Shown: piece after piece, positions 1 through 10,267 of the stretch | How the letters are laid out: the number at the start of each line of letters is the position of its first letter | How positions within the stretch are numbered: the stretch's first letter is position 1 | NCBI GenBank assembly: GCA_018136815.1 | Contig: CM030938.1 | Coordinates: 5,790,494-5,854,493 of the forward strand | Origin: Isochrysis galbana | Lineage: Eukaryota; Haptophyta; Isochrysidales; Isochrysidaceae | Direction of reading: 5' to 3' | Length of the DNA: 64,000 bases | Translations under genes and position numbers: made by a program | The notes under the pieces: generated by a model | Database searches by the model: none | What the model was told of the DNA's origin: nothing | The model's input: the letters and a program-made list of their open reading frames with translations, nothing else

Positions 1-437
1 ATCACGCTACCTTGCTGCGCGCAGGCGATGATGAGCTTAAGACCCAGTACGATGACGAGTGCGCGTCGATGGCGTCGCGTATCTCGGCAATGCGTAGCCT
101 GCTCAAGGAGGAGCTCGTGAAGGCGGGATCCAAGAAGAATTGGGACCACATTACTAGCCAGATTGGCATGTTTGCCTACACCGGCATGACTGCCGAGATG
201 TGCGACGAACTCATGGAGAAGTGAGATTTTCCGCCTCATTAGCATTGTCTATGCCGTAATCCTGCCGCATGGGGAAAACTAGGGCGCTCGCTTATCCGCA
301 AACGCCCCCCCTCGCGCACCCTCTTCGTCGGTAGGCACGCCATTTACCTGACTCGCGACGGGCGGATCTCCATGGCAGGCGTGAACGAGGAGAATGCTGC
401 CACCATCGCCGCAGCCATGGTGGCAGTCGCCGGCTAA
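1..437 (+). CDS. Aspartate aminotransferase, C-terminal exons (partial, runs off left edge)
   Basis: PLP-dependent transamination of aspartate and 2-oxoglutarate. The visible part is the end of the small domain. The penultimate exon appears to run from 25 (after an AG at 23-24) to 220 and reads through NWDHITSQIGMFAYTG, the very conserved C-terminal stretch of class-I aspartate aminotransferases. The intron 221-334 starts GTGAG and ends TAG. The last exon, 335-437, restores the frame (phase 2 to 1) and gives HAIYLTRDGRISMAGVNEEN, the family's usual ending, before a TAA stop. The conceptual junction reads MEK-HAIY. All catalytic residues except this C-terminal part lie outside the window. Splice sites are inferred from reading frame and family fit, not from transcripts. 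Confidence in the family is high; the compartment cannot be judged. Confidence 0.85.
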
Positions 438-884
438 CATGGCATCGTGCTGCGCTTGGGAATCGATGTAGACGTGCGAGGGTTCATCGCCGCAAGGTCT
501 GTACTGTCGTGCTTGGCCGTGGCCACACCTGCTTAGACGACGCTAAGGCACCTGCGCGTTGCGTGCCAGCTACAAGGCGTGTGGGCTGCATTGGTAGCGA
601 TGACGCGCAAGGCTGGGTTGCATGTGGTGACTGTGATATTGGAGCGCACTGAAGCTTCAGGGCGCCTCCCCCATCTATGCTGATCTGTGCTCCGTGAGCG
701 CCGTGTTCTCCATCTCAGCGCCCTATGTGCACCGTACTACACCGGCCCATGCTGGTGGTTGAAACGCTTCTTGCCCGAAGGCGAAACGTTTTCCGCACCG
801 CCCTAATCTTCTGTGTATCATGAGTGCGAGGTCAAAATGATGGAGTTCGTGACATCCTGCGCGTATCTGTAGATGGATGCATAG
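438..884. other. Gene-poor stretch after aspartate aminotransferase
   Basis: About 450 bp of unique-looking sequence. It probably includes the 3' UTR of the preceding gene. I see no convincing coding region, RNA gene or repeat. Confidence 0.4.
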
Positions 885-1217
885 TTGATTGATGACGGCG
901 CCCTTCACGTCGTGAATGTCCTGTGTGACGGTCGCCGCGCACCTTCCGGACGCGATGTTAGGTTGGCTGTGGTTTGTCGCCCTAGGCGAGAGTTAGGAGA
1001 CCCTGCTAGCGGTGTCGCGGTCAACGGCAGGAGAAGCTACCCGTTCACAGTGGGCAGCGGCATGCCGCAAGGCTGCCCGCTGTCACCGCTCACGTTTCTC
1101 CTAACCACGGAGGCACTCACTCGTGCTATCAACGGCGACGACGACATAAGTGGCGTAAACTTAAACGGCTATAGCCTGAAAATAAGTCGCAATTCGCCGA
1201 CGACACGGCGATGGTAG
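885..1217 (+). pseudogene. LINE reverse-transcriptase fragment
   Basis: A short open stretch contains GMPQGCPLSPLTFLL, the fingers/palm motif of non-LTR retrotransposon reverse transcriptases. It is preceded by NGRRSYPFTVGS, which parallels the sequence before the same motif in the fuller LINE at 40584-43236. The YADD/FADD box and the flanking domains are missing or out of frame, so this is a dead remnant. A repeat with an AT-rich end (about 1229-1345) follows directly. Confidence 0.75.
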
Positions 1218-1228
1218 CGCGCGATTAT

Positions 1229-1372
1229 AGCCCTAAGTAGAGCACGAGGGGAGTTGCCGCAAGGCGGGGAATGAGGGTGAGGAAGGGAAGGGGGCGTGGC
1301 TACGAGAAAGTGATTCAGTGCCACGTGCGAGGCGAGGATATTAAAAGGTTTTGTGTGTGTGTGTGTGTGTGT
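1229..1372 (+). repeat. Dispersed short repeat E3 ending in TATTAAAAGGTTT, followed by (GT)n
   Basis: The segment contains GCACGAGGGGAGT, GGGCGTGGCTACGAG and GCGAGGCGAGGATATTAAAA, then a (GT)11 microsatellite. Related copies lie at about 23278-23400 (+), 25951-26015 (-), 34705-34772 (+) and 37270-37325 (+). All share a motif like CGYGYGGYGAG followed by AATATTAAAA and a T-run. The nature of the family is unknown. It could be a SINE tail or a MITE end. Confidence 0.5.
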
Positions 1373-1565
1373 GATGGAGTGGTAGGGCACGGTGGGATGT
1401 AGTAACATGTGATGTACAGTTTGCAGTGAGCATGGGGGACGGAGCGACACGGGCGGGGAAGCAGCACGCGTGGCCGAAGGTGAGGTCGAGGGGTCATTGA
1501 CCTCAGCCGACATGAGGACGAGCGAGACGGGGACGGACGGAGCAGCCAAGAGTGGCGCCGTCAAT

Positions 1566-1632
1566 TACGCTAACTTTACCCGGCCGAAAGGGCCGGAGTG
1601 CCCAACTTTCGAACGCCGGCGGGCGCGCTTGG
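1566..1632 (+). repeat. Single diverged unit of the 204-bp satellite family
   Basis: ACCCGGCCGAAAGGGCC and GTGCCCAACTTTCGAAC followed by GGGCGCGC match the head of the 204-bp tandem unit at 6714-9290. Only about 65 bp is recognisable here, so it is a dispersed fragment of that family outside the array. Confidence 0.5.
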
Positions 1633-1884
1633 TGAGAGTTCTTGCTGAGGATGCTCTTACGCTGCCCCGATGCCAACGAGTTCGCGAACGCGATGCACTT
1701 GGCGACCGTTCGGTAGATGGCACAGGAAGTCCTGCGGAAGCAGCGCAACGCGCCAAGAGGGCTGTATTGCAATGCTCGCCACGATTCCCGAGCGCGCGGT
1801 TGGGTAGTCTGCGGGGTTGGGAGGCAGCGTACCAATATACTGGATGGGGTTCTGCGCGTAGGAGCGCGTAGGCAAGCCGGTGTC

Positions 1885-2257
1885 ATCCTCCTCAGGTTGG
1901 GGCTGGAAGTGGTGTGGTGTGAGGCAGGCGGCCATGCTGCGTGTGCAGGTGAAGCAGAAATCGGCCGAGTGCGGTGGCATGAAACGCCGGTGAGACCGCC
2001 GACCGGTGTACCCGTACCATTTTGTCCGAACACCATCGACAAGGGACAAGGGGAGACTGGACCACCGCCGTGCTCTCGCTGGAGCGCGCGGCGAAGGTCG
2101 GCCTGTCAGGCGGGTCGGTCGCCATCGCTCTGCCTCGGATTCGGATTGGAGCGGGGAGAGAGACGAGGGGAAATCTTCCCCCGGTCCGACGATAAAAAAA
2201 TGTGGGCCTCCGGATCAACAAGAGTTTTTTTTTCAACCCACTCTCCCCCACCTCTAG
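1885..2257 (-). mobile_element. Repeat family E4 copy (5' part of an unidentified element ORF), inverted relative to 56632
   Basis: This about 370-bp block is nearly the same as the reverse complement of 56632-56992. On its minus strand it starts with a T-rich leader, then an ATG followed by a frame beginning MATDPPDRPTFAA. In this copy the frame shifts soon after; in the copy at 56762 it stays open much longer. The conserved start codon and frame suggest the first exon or gag-like start of a transposable element. At 2258 it abuts a LINE ORF1 start, so two element starts are joined head to tail. Confidence 0.6.
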
Positions 2258-2360
2258 CTGAGGCCACTGACGAGGTGGGCGCCCGCGCGTACGGCGGCGG
2301 CTCGTCGGCCGCCGCTGGAGCGGGCGGCTTAGAGGAGGGAGCCGTCGGCGCGCGCTCCAC
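2258..2360 (-). pseudogene. LINE ORF1 N-terminal stub
   Basis: The minus strand reads ERAPTAPSSKPPAPAAADEP, matching the start MERAPTAPTSQPPAV of the LINE ORF1 copies at 31608, 43957 and 47378. The initiator here is GTG instead of ATG. Only about 34 codons remain before the sequence passes into repeat E4. Confidence 0.6.
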
Positions 2361-2752
2361 GCTCCATCAGCCGGAGCACTAGAATGATAGTGTACAAGAT
2401 GACATAGATAGAGAAAGGTGGGCTCTAGAATCTAGAAGCTAGCATTCATCGAGCAGTCGACGACGATGCTTTTGCCTCCACCTCAACACCACATGGGTGC
2501 ACAAGATTGCTCCTTCACCTTCAGCACCCGAAATCACCGCTGGGTGCGCACCTCGTTTGCCTCTGGCGTAGCGCACGAAGAGAGCGCAGGCGAGCGGCAG
2601 CACAACTCGACGTCACAAAGCAAGTTGAGGAGTGAGCTGCCCGTGGGCTACAACCGTCCTTGGCGGCCATGACCTCGCGATTTGGCCGTTCGACTGCCGT
2701 GGGGCCGCAGGAAGACAGGGATTCGCCGGCGCTGCATCAGAGCCCGTGCGGC

Positions 2753-3944
2753 CTACTCCGTGCTTGCCTTAGGCCGTTTGCCGGCAGGCGCCTCCGAGGT
2801 CTTGCGCCGCTTACCCAGCCCCTTCATCCGTGCTGTTGGCATCTGCGTGAGGTCCTGCTTGGGTAGATGCAGGCGACCTTCGCGGCCGCCCAGGCGGGTG
2901 TGCGAGATGTTCTTCTCCTTCTTCGCGGTGGCCGAGGTTGCGGCCGGTTTGCGCATCGCCTCGCGCATCAAGTCGGGAGCGGCGGACTGGATCCGACGCA
3001 CGCTGCGCGGGCCGGGATGTGTGTGGGTGGGTTGTCAAGGCGGAGCTGATGAAGAGCATGCTCGCAGCAGACGATGAGTGCACGTGCCAGAGGGACGCGG
3101 GGCGCGTGCGCCCACACCTCAAGTCGGCAGAAGGGCCCATCTCGACCAAGTCGACGTAGGGTGAGGTGCCCTCGGCCGACTTCTTCAGCTGGACCGCGTA
3201 CTGGCGCATGTAGACTTTCTTCCCCCCCGGTTGCGTGGCCGACGCAGCGTCCCACCCGTCGGGTGAGGCAGTGAAGAGGAGCACGCGCTCGAGCCCAAGC
3301 GGCGAGATGGCCTCCACCGTCTCGTTGTGAAAAAAGTCGATGAGGAAGGTCCGCAACTGCACGGCGGGGGCCGCAGGGAGGCGGCGCGGGTCAAGCGGAG
3401 CCCAGCGTGCCACACATTGCGAGGGCGGCGACAGCGTCGGCGCGCGCGCGAGGGTGGGTCGGAGGGGTGATCGCACCTCGGAGAGCTGTGGCACGTGATC
3501 CCACCCGTCCCCGTGAAAAAGCATCATCGGCTTCGACTCGACCGACGCTCCGATCCCTCCCTTGACAAAGGCGGCCATCGCGTGGAAGCTCTCGACGCCA
3601 AACTCGTACATGTCAAGCAGCTTGTGATCAAAGGTTCTGCCAAGGACGAGGTTGTGCGGCCGCTTCTTGGAGTGCGTGCCAAATCCAAACAAGCTTGCGT
3701 CGTTCTTCTGGCACAGAAACTCGAGAGGAGAAGGGTCTTCCCACGGGTGGACTGCGTTGTGCCTCGTGAAGTGGAGAGCTCTCGGCTTCTTCAGCATGTA
3801 GAGGTCTCTGAGGAGGGCGTTGACGAGCGCGGACGATTTCTGGCCGCGAGCAAGAAGTGCCGTCCGCGCGTTCTCTACCAGCTTTGGCTCGCGACGAGAG
3901 AGGATGCGCCGGCCGCGGGCGGTCTTGGCACGGCGGGACTCCAT
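2753..3944 (-). CDS. RPF2: Ribosome production factor 2 homolog (Brix domain), three exons
   Basis: RPF2 joins RRS1 and the 5S RNP during 60S ribosome assembly in the nucleolus. I infer three exons: 3944-3477, 3356-3084 and 2986-2753. Both introns (120 and 97 bp) are GT-AG and phase 0, and the protein is 324 aa, close to the usual size. Family marks include TARGRRILSRREPKLVENAR at the N terminus, SLFGFGTHSKKRPHNLVLGR, then FLIDFF in exon 2 and VDLVEMGPSADL near the Brix end. The C terminus has KKEKNISHTRLGG and LHLPKQDLTQMPTARMKGL followed by a basic tail. The reading frame also runs on through both introns, so a naive single-exon call would be wrong. The coding strand is CT-rich upstream of the ATG, and a long (CT)n tract lies at 4230-4685. 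Confidence 0.9.
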
Positions 3945-4229
3945 CCGTCGGGGGGGGGGGAGGGGAAAGACACGAGGACAGACGGGGAGGGGGAAGGGGA
4001 GGAGAAGATATATGTGGATTGTACTTGAAAGAATGAGAGAGGAAGAGAGGGGGAGAGAGAAAGGGAAGTGGAGGAAGAGGGAGAGGAGTGATTATAGAGT
4101 GGGGATGCTCTATTTATTGATGTACTCGAGAGGTCCAGGAGTGAGATTGAGTGGGGAGAGAGACACCACCAAGGAGATGAGGTGGAGGGATACGTTGAAG
4201 AGGAGAGAGAATAAAGGGGAAGAGAGAGA

Positions 4230-4690
<461 letters not shown>

Positions 4691-5226
4691 GCAGGTGTGA
4701 ACGAGGTGTGCAAGAGGTTCTCGCCATTTAGACGGACGGAGAAGTAAATTACTAAACTTTACGCTGCCGTCTGAGAAGATCGCGTTTTTTTGTAGTCTCC
4801 CCCGGACTGGCCGGTGGCCGGTGGCAGCCTGGTAGCGTTGGCCTACATAAGCTATACGCTAGGTAGGAGGTCTAAGCTAGAAGGCTTCGTGTTTGACCTC
4901 AATTTGACCGCCTTCGACACTAGCACTCCCGCCAGAGAATGTTTTATGTTTTGTTCTCGTTCTCATTTCTTGCCGTGCGCATTTTGGCCCCGGCCAGGTT
5001 TTCGCGAATTTTTTTTCAAAATTTGGGTCAGCTCGAAGAAAAAAAATTTTGACCGAAACTTGGGCGCGAAGCCAAGGGATCAAGCGCGAAATTTGGGGTC
5101 ACGGGGCGGGGCGCTGGCGCGCTGGGTGGGCGCCGGCGCGGGAGAGTGCAGGGGGTGGGGCGGCGTGAGGGCTGGGGCTGGGGGTGGAGGGGCGAGACGA
5201 CAGGGGGGGTGTCCGCCGCGGAGAGT
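4691..5226. other. 5' flank of the hAT element
   Basis: No coding region is supported here. It contains the left subterminal inverted repeat of the hAT element (4976-5006) and a GGCCGGTGGCCGGTGGC motif at about 4809 that recurs at about 12330. The outer ends of the hAT element could not be fixed. Confidence 0.4.
4976..5006 (+). repeat. Left subterminal inverted repeat of the hAT element
   Basis: Thirty-one bases containing TTGGCCCCGGCCAGGTTTTC match the reverse complement of 12469-12498 with one small difference near TGCGCA. The pair brackets the split transposase gene. They are probably subterminal transposase-binding sites, since I could not see a clean duplicated target site next to them. 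Confidence 0.6.
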
Positions 5227-5962
5227 ATGAGCAGGAGCATGCGCAAGCGGCCTCGAGTCGTCGTCGACGACTCGAACGACGAGGACTGCGACGAGGACGA
5301 GGACGACCATGTGACGAGTAAAGACTCGAACGACTCGGACTCGGACGACTTGCTGGAGGTCTCTGTGCGTGCGGCAAGGGAGGATGGGCAGGAGCAGGCG
5401 GACAGCACAACAAGGGAGGATCGAGCACGGCGCAGCCGTGCGCGAGGCGGCACTGCACCTGACACAGCCCCAGAATCCCCTTCCACCGCAACAGGCATTC
5501 CGTTTGCAGTGGGGCAAGCCGTCTTGCACTCCTCGTTGGGCGAGTGTGTGGTGGTGGAGGCAGCACGTGAACACGACGGCAGGGTGCGCGTGCGATGGGA
5601 AACGAAAAGGGGCAGTGGTCCTGCTGCCGAGCTGCGCACCAACTTTCGATGGGTGGTGCCGACGTCGCTGGCAAAGATAGGTTTGCGGCGCTCTCCGCGG
5701 CTGTCCGACGCTCCGCGGATGCGCCGTGGGATCTTTGGAGTAGAGCTTCCAGAATTGGCGGCGCATGAGCGAGAGCGAAAGAAGAAGATGAAGCCGCCGC
5801 CAGTGGGGATCCGTGGTCGAAACCAAGCTGCGCGAATTTCGAAAGAAACAAAGGTAACTGTCTCCCAGCGCCTCAGAGAATTCCCTGATGAGAGCCTCCG
5901 CATCTCAGCAGGAAGCTTGTTCTGTGCTGCATGCAAGTCGTCACTTGCCAACATCAAGAGCT

Positions 5963-8900
5963 CCATAAATAGCCCGGTCACTCACTATGGGGGTGCGGAG
6001 GGCACCAGCAATTATGGGTAAATGAAGGGCTAAATAAGCTCCCTATAGGTTCCGGTAGGATGGATCAGCAAAAAAAATTGGGGGTTCCCCGGCGAAATTT
6101 TCGAAAAATGCCGAATTTCAGGCCTTCGAAGACGGTGCGCGAAATACAGTCGGGCCCCCTCCGGTATATTTTTAGTGAGGCCCTTCATGCGAGGCACAAA
6201 CATGGAATGACGAGGAAAATTTTGACGCCAACTCACTGGGTCTACAAGGGTGGTTCTTTGCACACTGGACCCTAAGTCAAACTCATAATTTTGCACTTCA
6301 ATGTGTACGAAAGTATCACAAAACTCAAGACGCTTACGTGAACCACTAGTCACCGAGGGCTAGAGCGGCTAATTTGGCACCGCGACCGGGCGGACGGCAT
6401 GGTCTTTTCTTTCATCCATTTCAACTAGGACAGCAGAAAACGTTAAATCAAGATATGCTGGTCTAGTGGCCGAGCCAATTGCCCTCTCCAGCCTCGCACA
6501 TCTTGTCGAATATCGGCATTGGCGAAAAAACCGCCTAAACGGTAATGTACCGAGATGCGTTCGAACACCCAACTTCCCACCTCTACCGAGCGCGCTGCCG
6601 GCGCTTTCTCGGTCATCCACTACGATAGAATGCCCTACCAGGCACCATATCCGAATATGCCGCCCGAGCAGCCACGCCAATCGCCGCCGCCGCCCGCGCG
6701 CATCGCGAAATAGTCGGCCGTGCGTGGCGCCGACGACTACGCGAACGTCACCCGGCCGAACGGGCCGAGTGTCCAACTCTCGACCGCTACCGGGCGCGCT
6801 GCCGGCGCTTTCTCAGTCATCCACTACGATAGAATGCCCTACCAGGCACCATATCCGAATATGCCGCCCGAGCAGTCACGCCAATCGCCGCCGCCGCCCG
6901 CGCGCATCGCGATATAGTCGGCCGTGCGTGGCGCCGACGATTACGCCAACGTCACCCGGCCGAACGGGCCGAGTGCCCAACTTTCGACCGCTGCCGGGCG
7001 CGCTGCCGGCGCTTTCTCGGTCATCCACTACGATAGAATCCCATACCAGGCACCATATTCGAATATGCCGCCCGAGCAGCCACGCCAATCGCCGCCGCCG
7101 CCCTCGCGCATCGCGAAATAGTCGGCCGTTTGTGGCGCCGACGACTATGCGAACGTCACCCGGCCGAACGGGCCGAGTGCCCAACTTTTGACCGCTACCG
7201 GGCGCGCTGCCGGCGCTTTCTCGGTCATCCACTACGATAGAATCCCATACCAGGCACCATATCCGAATATGCCGCCCGAGCAGCCACGCCAATCGCCGCC
7301 GCCGCCCTCGCGCATCGCGAAATAGTCGGCCGTGTGTGGCGCCGACGACAACGCCAACGTCACCCGGCCGAACGGGCCGAGTGTCCAACTTTCGACCGCT
7401 ACCGGGCGCGCTGCCGGCGCTTTCTCGGTCATCCACTACGAAAGAATCCCATACCAGGCACCATATTCGAATATGCCGCCCGAGCAGCCACGCCAATCGC
7501 CGCCGCCGCCCGCGCGCATCGCGAAATAGTCGGCCGTGTGTGGCGCCGACGACTACGCCAACGTCACCCGGCCGAATGGGCCGAGTGCCCAACGTTTGAC
7601 CGCTACCGGGCGCGCTGCCGGCGCTTTCTCGGTCATCCACTACGATTTAATCCCATACCAGGCACCATATCCGAATATGCCGCCCGAGCAGCCACGCCAA
7701 TCGCCGCCGCCGCCCTCGCGCATCGCGAAATAGTCGGCCGTGTGTGGCGCCGACGACTACGCCAACGTCACCCGGCCGAACGGGCCGAGTGTCCAACTCT
7801 CGACCGCTACCGGGCGCGCTGCCGGCGCTTTCTCGGTCATCCACTACGATAGAATCCCATACCAGGCACCATATTCGAATATGCCGCCCGAGCAGCCACG
7901 CCAATCACCGCCGCCGACCACGCGCATCGCGAAATAGTCGGCCGTGCGTGGCGCCGACGACTACGCCAACGTCACCCGGCCGAACGGGCCGAGTGCCCAA
8001 CTTTTGACCGCTACCGGGCGCGCTGCCGGCGCTTTCTCGGTCATCCACTACGATAGAATCCCATACCAGGCGCCATATCCGAATATGCCGCCCGAGCAGC
8101 CACGCCAATCGCCGCCGCCGCCCTCGCGCATCGCGAAATAGTCGGCCGTGTGTGGCGCCGACGACAACGCCAACGTCACCCGGCCGAACGGGCCGAGTGT
8201 CCAACTTTCGACCGCTGCCGGGCGCGCTGCCGGCGCTTCCTCGGTCATCCACTACGATAGAATCCCATACCAGGCACCATATTCGAATATGCCGCCCGAG
8301 CAGCCACGCCAATCGCCGCCGCCGCCCTCGCGCATCGCGATATAGTCGGCCGTGCGTGGCGCCGACGACTATGCGAACGTCACCCGGCCGAACGGGCCGA
8401 GTGCCCAACTTTCGACCGCTACCGGGCGCGCTGCCGGCGCTTTCTCGGTCATCCACTACGATAGAATCCCATACCAGGCACCATATCCGAATATGCCGCC
8501 CGAGCAGCCACGCCAATCGCCGCCGCCGCCCTCGCGCATCGCGAAATAGACGGCCGTGTGTGGCGCCGACGACTACGCGAACGTCACCCGGCCGAACGGG
8601 CCGAGTGTCCAACTTTCGACCGCTACCGGGCGCGCTGCCGGCGCTTTCTCGGTCATCCACTACGATAGAATCCCATACCAGGCACCATATTCGAATATGC
8701 CGCCCGAGCAGCCACGCCAATCGCCGCCGCCGCCCTCGCGCATCGCGAAATAGTCGGCCGTGCGTGGCGCCGACGACTACGCCAACGTCACCTGGCCGAA
8801 CGGGCCGAGTGCCCAAGTTTCGACCGCTACCGGGCGCGCTGCCGGCGCTTCCTCGGTCATCCACTACGATAGAATCCCATACCAGGCACCATATCCGAAT

Positions 8901-10267
8901 ATGCCGCCCGAGCAGCCACGCCAATCGCCGCCGCCGCCCTCGCGCATCGCGAAATAGTCGGCCGTTTGTGGCGCCGACGACTACGCCAACGTCACCTGGC
9001 CGAACGGGCCGAGTGCCCAACTTTCGACCGCTACCGGGCGCGCTGCCGGCGCTTTCTCGGTCATCCACTACGATAGAATCCCATACCAGGCACCATATCC
9101 GAATATGCCGCCCGAGCAGCCACGCCAATCGCCGCCGCCGCCCGCGCGCATCGCGAAGTAGTCGGCCGTGTGTGGCGCCGACGACTACGCGAACGTCACC
9201 CGGCCGAATGGGCCGAGTGTCCAACTTTCGACCGCTACCGGGCGCGCTGCCGGCGATTTCTCGGTCATCCACTAAGATAGAATGACACAAAAGGCATCAA
9301 TTGGAAAGATGCCACCCTTATAGCTACGCCAATCGCCGCCGCCGCCCGCGCACATCGCGTCGAAGTTGGCCCTGTGCAACACCGAAAACAAGACCAGGGC
9401 TACGGGCCGAACGGGCCCGAGTGCCCAACTTTCGAACGCGACTGCGCTTGCCGCTGGCACTTCCTTACCCCTCAGCTTGCATTTGGCAAGTTAACACACT
9501 TCACATGAAATGGTTCCGCCCCAGGAGCCAAATTCATGTACCTAGCGGCCTCGGCGTACACCTTTGCGGTGAAGGCGGAGATGAGACGTGAACACGACAC
9601 ACACCAGCTCTCAAGATTTCGGATCAACGCTGGGCGCGAACGCGTGGGGCCGGGCCAGGAGGCTTTGGGGGTTACAGGCAGGCCCGGAACAGCCGGGTCG
9701 CGACCGGCCCGTCGCGCCGCACGGCCACTTGAAGAGCTGCACCTCCAGGCGTCCAATCGAGCGCTTGTCGACGTCAATAGGGGCCGTGGCCCTGGGCGTC
9801 GGGCCGGATCGAATCGAGGCATTCCTGCGGTGCGAGGGGCCAGGATGGGTTAGTGCGAGTGTGTGCGACCCTCAAGAACCAGCGTGCGACCTACTAGTGA
9901 CCCCCCACCCTGCTCGCGAGAGCTCTGGGCTCTGCATGGCCACCACCTCCAGGCCATTCTTCGGCCGATCGCGGGCGATCGGACGTCGCGGAAGCTCCGC
10001 GTTTCTAATACTGATGCGCCCCACATTCACCAATCTGATTCCCTTCCGTGAGCGCCCCCCTCAATCTCCCAAAATAGCCCGCCACGCGCGGGGGAAGGGA
10101 GGGGAGTCCCTCACCGACGCCATTGCCCTTCGTGGGGTGGGAGGGGGTGGTTCGGAGGGGGGAGGGAGTTGGCGGGGCAGGTAGGGGGGGACCCTAAGGA
10201 ATCCTTGGACACCCAGGGGAGGTGGGAAATAGTGGTTAAAAAGAGTGAGTGACCGGGCTACCATAAA
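5963..10267. mobile_element. Nested 4291-bp TIR transposon (5970-10260) with 7-bp target duplication
   Basis: The left end is TAGCCCGGTCACTCACT at 5970-5986. The right end, AGTGAGTGACCGGGCTA at 10244-10260, is its perfect 17-bp reverse complement. CCATAAA flanks both ends (5963-5969 and 10261-10267), so the insertion is precise. Inside I see no transposase motifs, so it is probably non-autonomous. It holds a satellite array (about 6570-9470), about 600 bp of other sequence on the left and about 800 bp on the right. The superfamily is uncertain. hAT elements normally duplicate 8 bp, and here only 7 match. A near-identical right end (GAGTGACCGGGCTA) also occurs alone at about 34675-34688. Confidence 0.9.
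6570..9470 (+). repeat. 204-bp tandem satellite array, about 13 copies
   Basis: The unit begins near GTCGGCCGTGYGTGGCGCC and repeats at exactly 204-bp steps from 6714 to 9162. Degenerate half-units lie at both edges (about 6480-6713 and 9290-9470). Because 204 is divisible by three, long open frames run through it on both strands, including one of 461 codons on the minus strand. These are artefacts. Alternate units share variants (CATATCCGAAT versus CATATTCGAAT, GTGTCC versus GTGCCC), so the real period is mostly a 408-bp dimer. Confidence 0.95.

Noticed and set aside
2811-3944. RPF2 as one uninterrupted 377-codon gene
   Set aside because: The open frame crosses two introns. The conserved C-terminal block is in another frame and joins only after splicing.
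7905-9290. 461-codon minus-strand frame and 377-codon plus-strand frame
   Set aside because: They are translations of the 204-bp satellite, whose length is divisible by three. The protein repeats exactly with the DNA unit and no start or domain stands out.
6570-9470. Possible CRISPR array
   Set aside because: The repeat unit is 204 bp with no unique spacers, in a eukaryotic context with TIR boundaries. It is a satellite.
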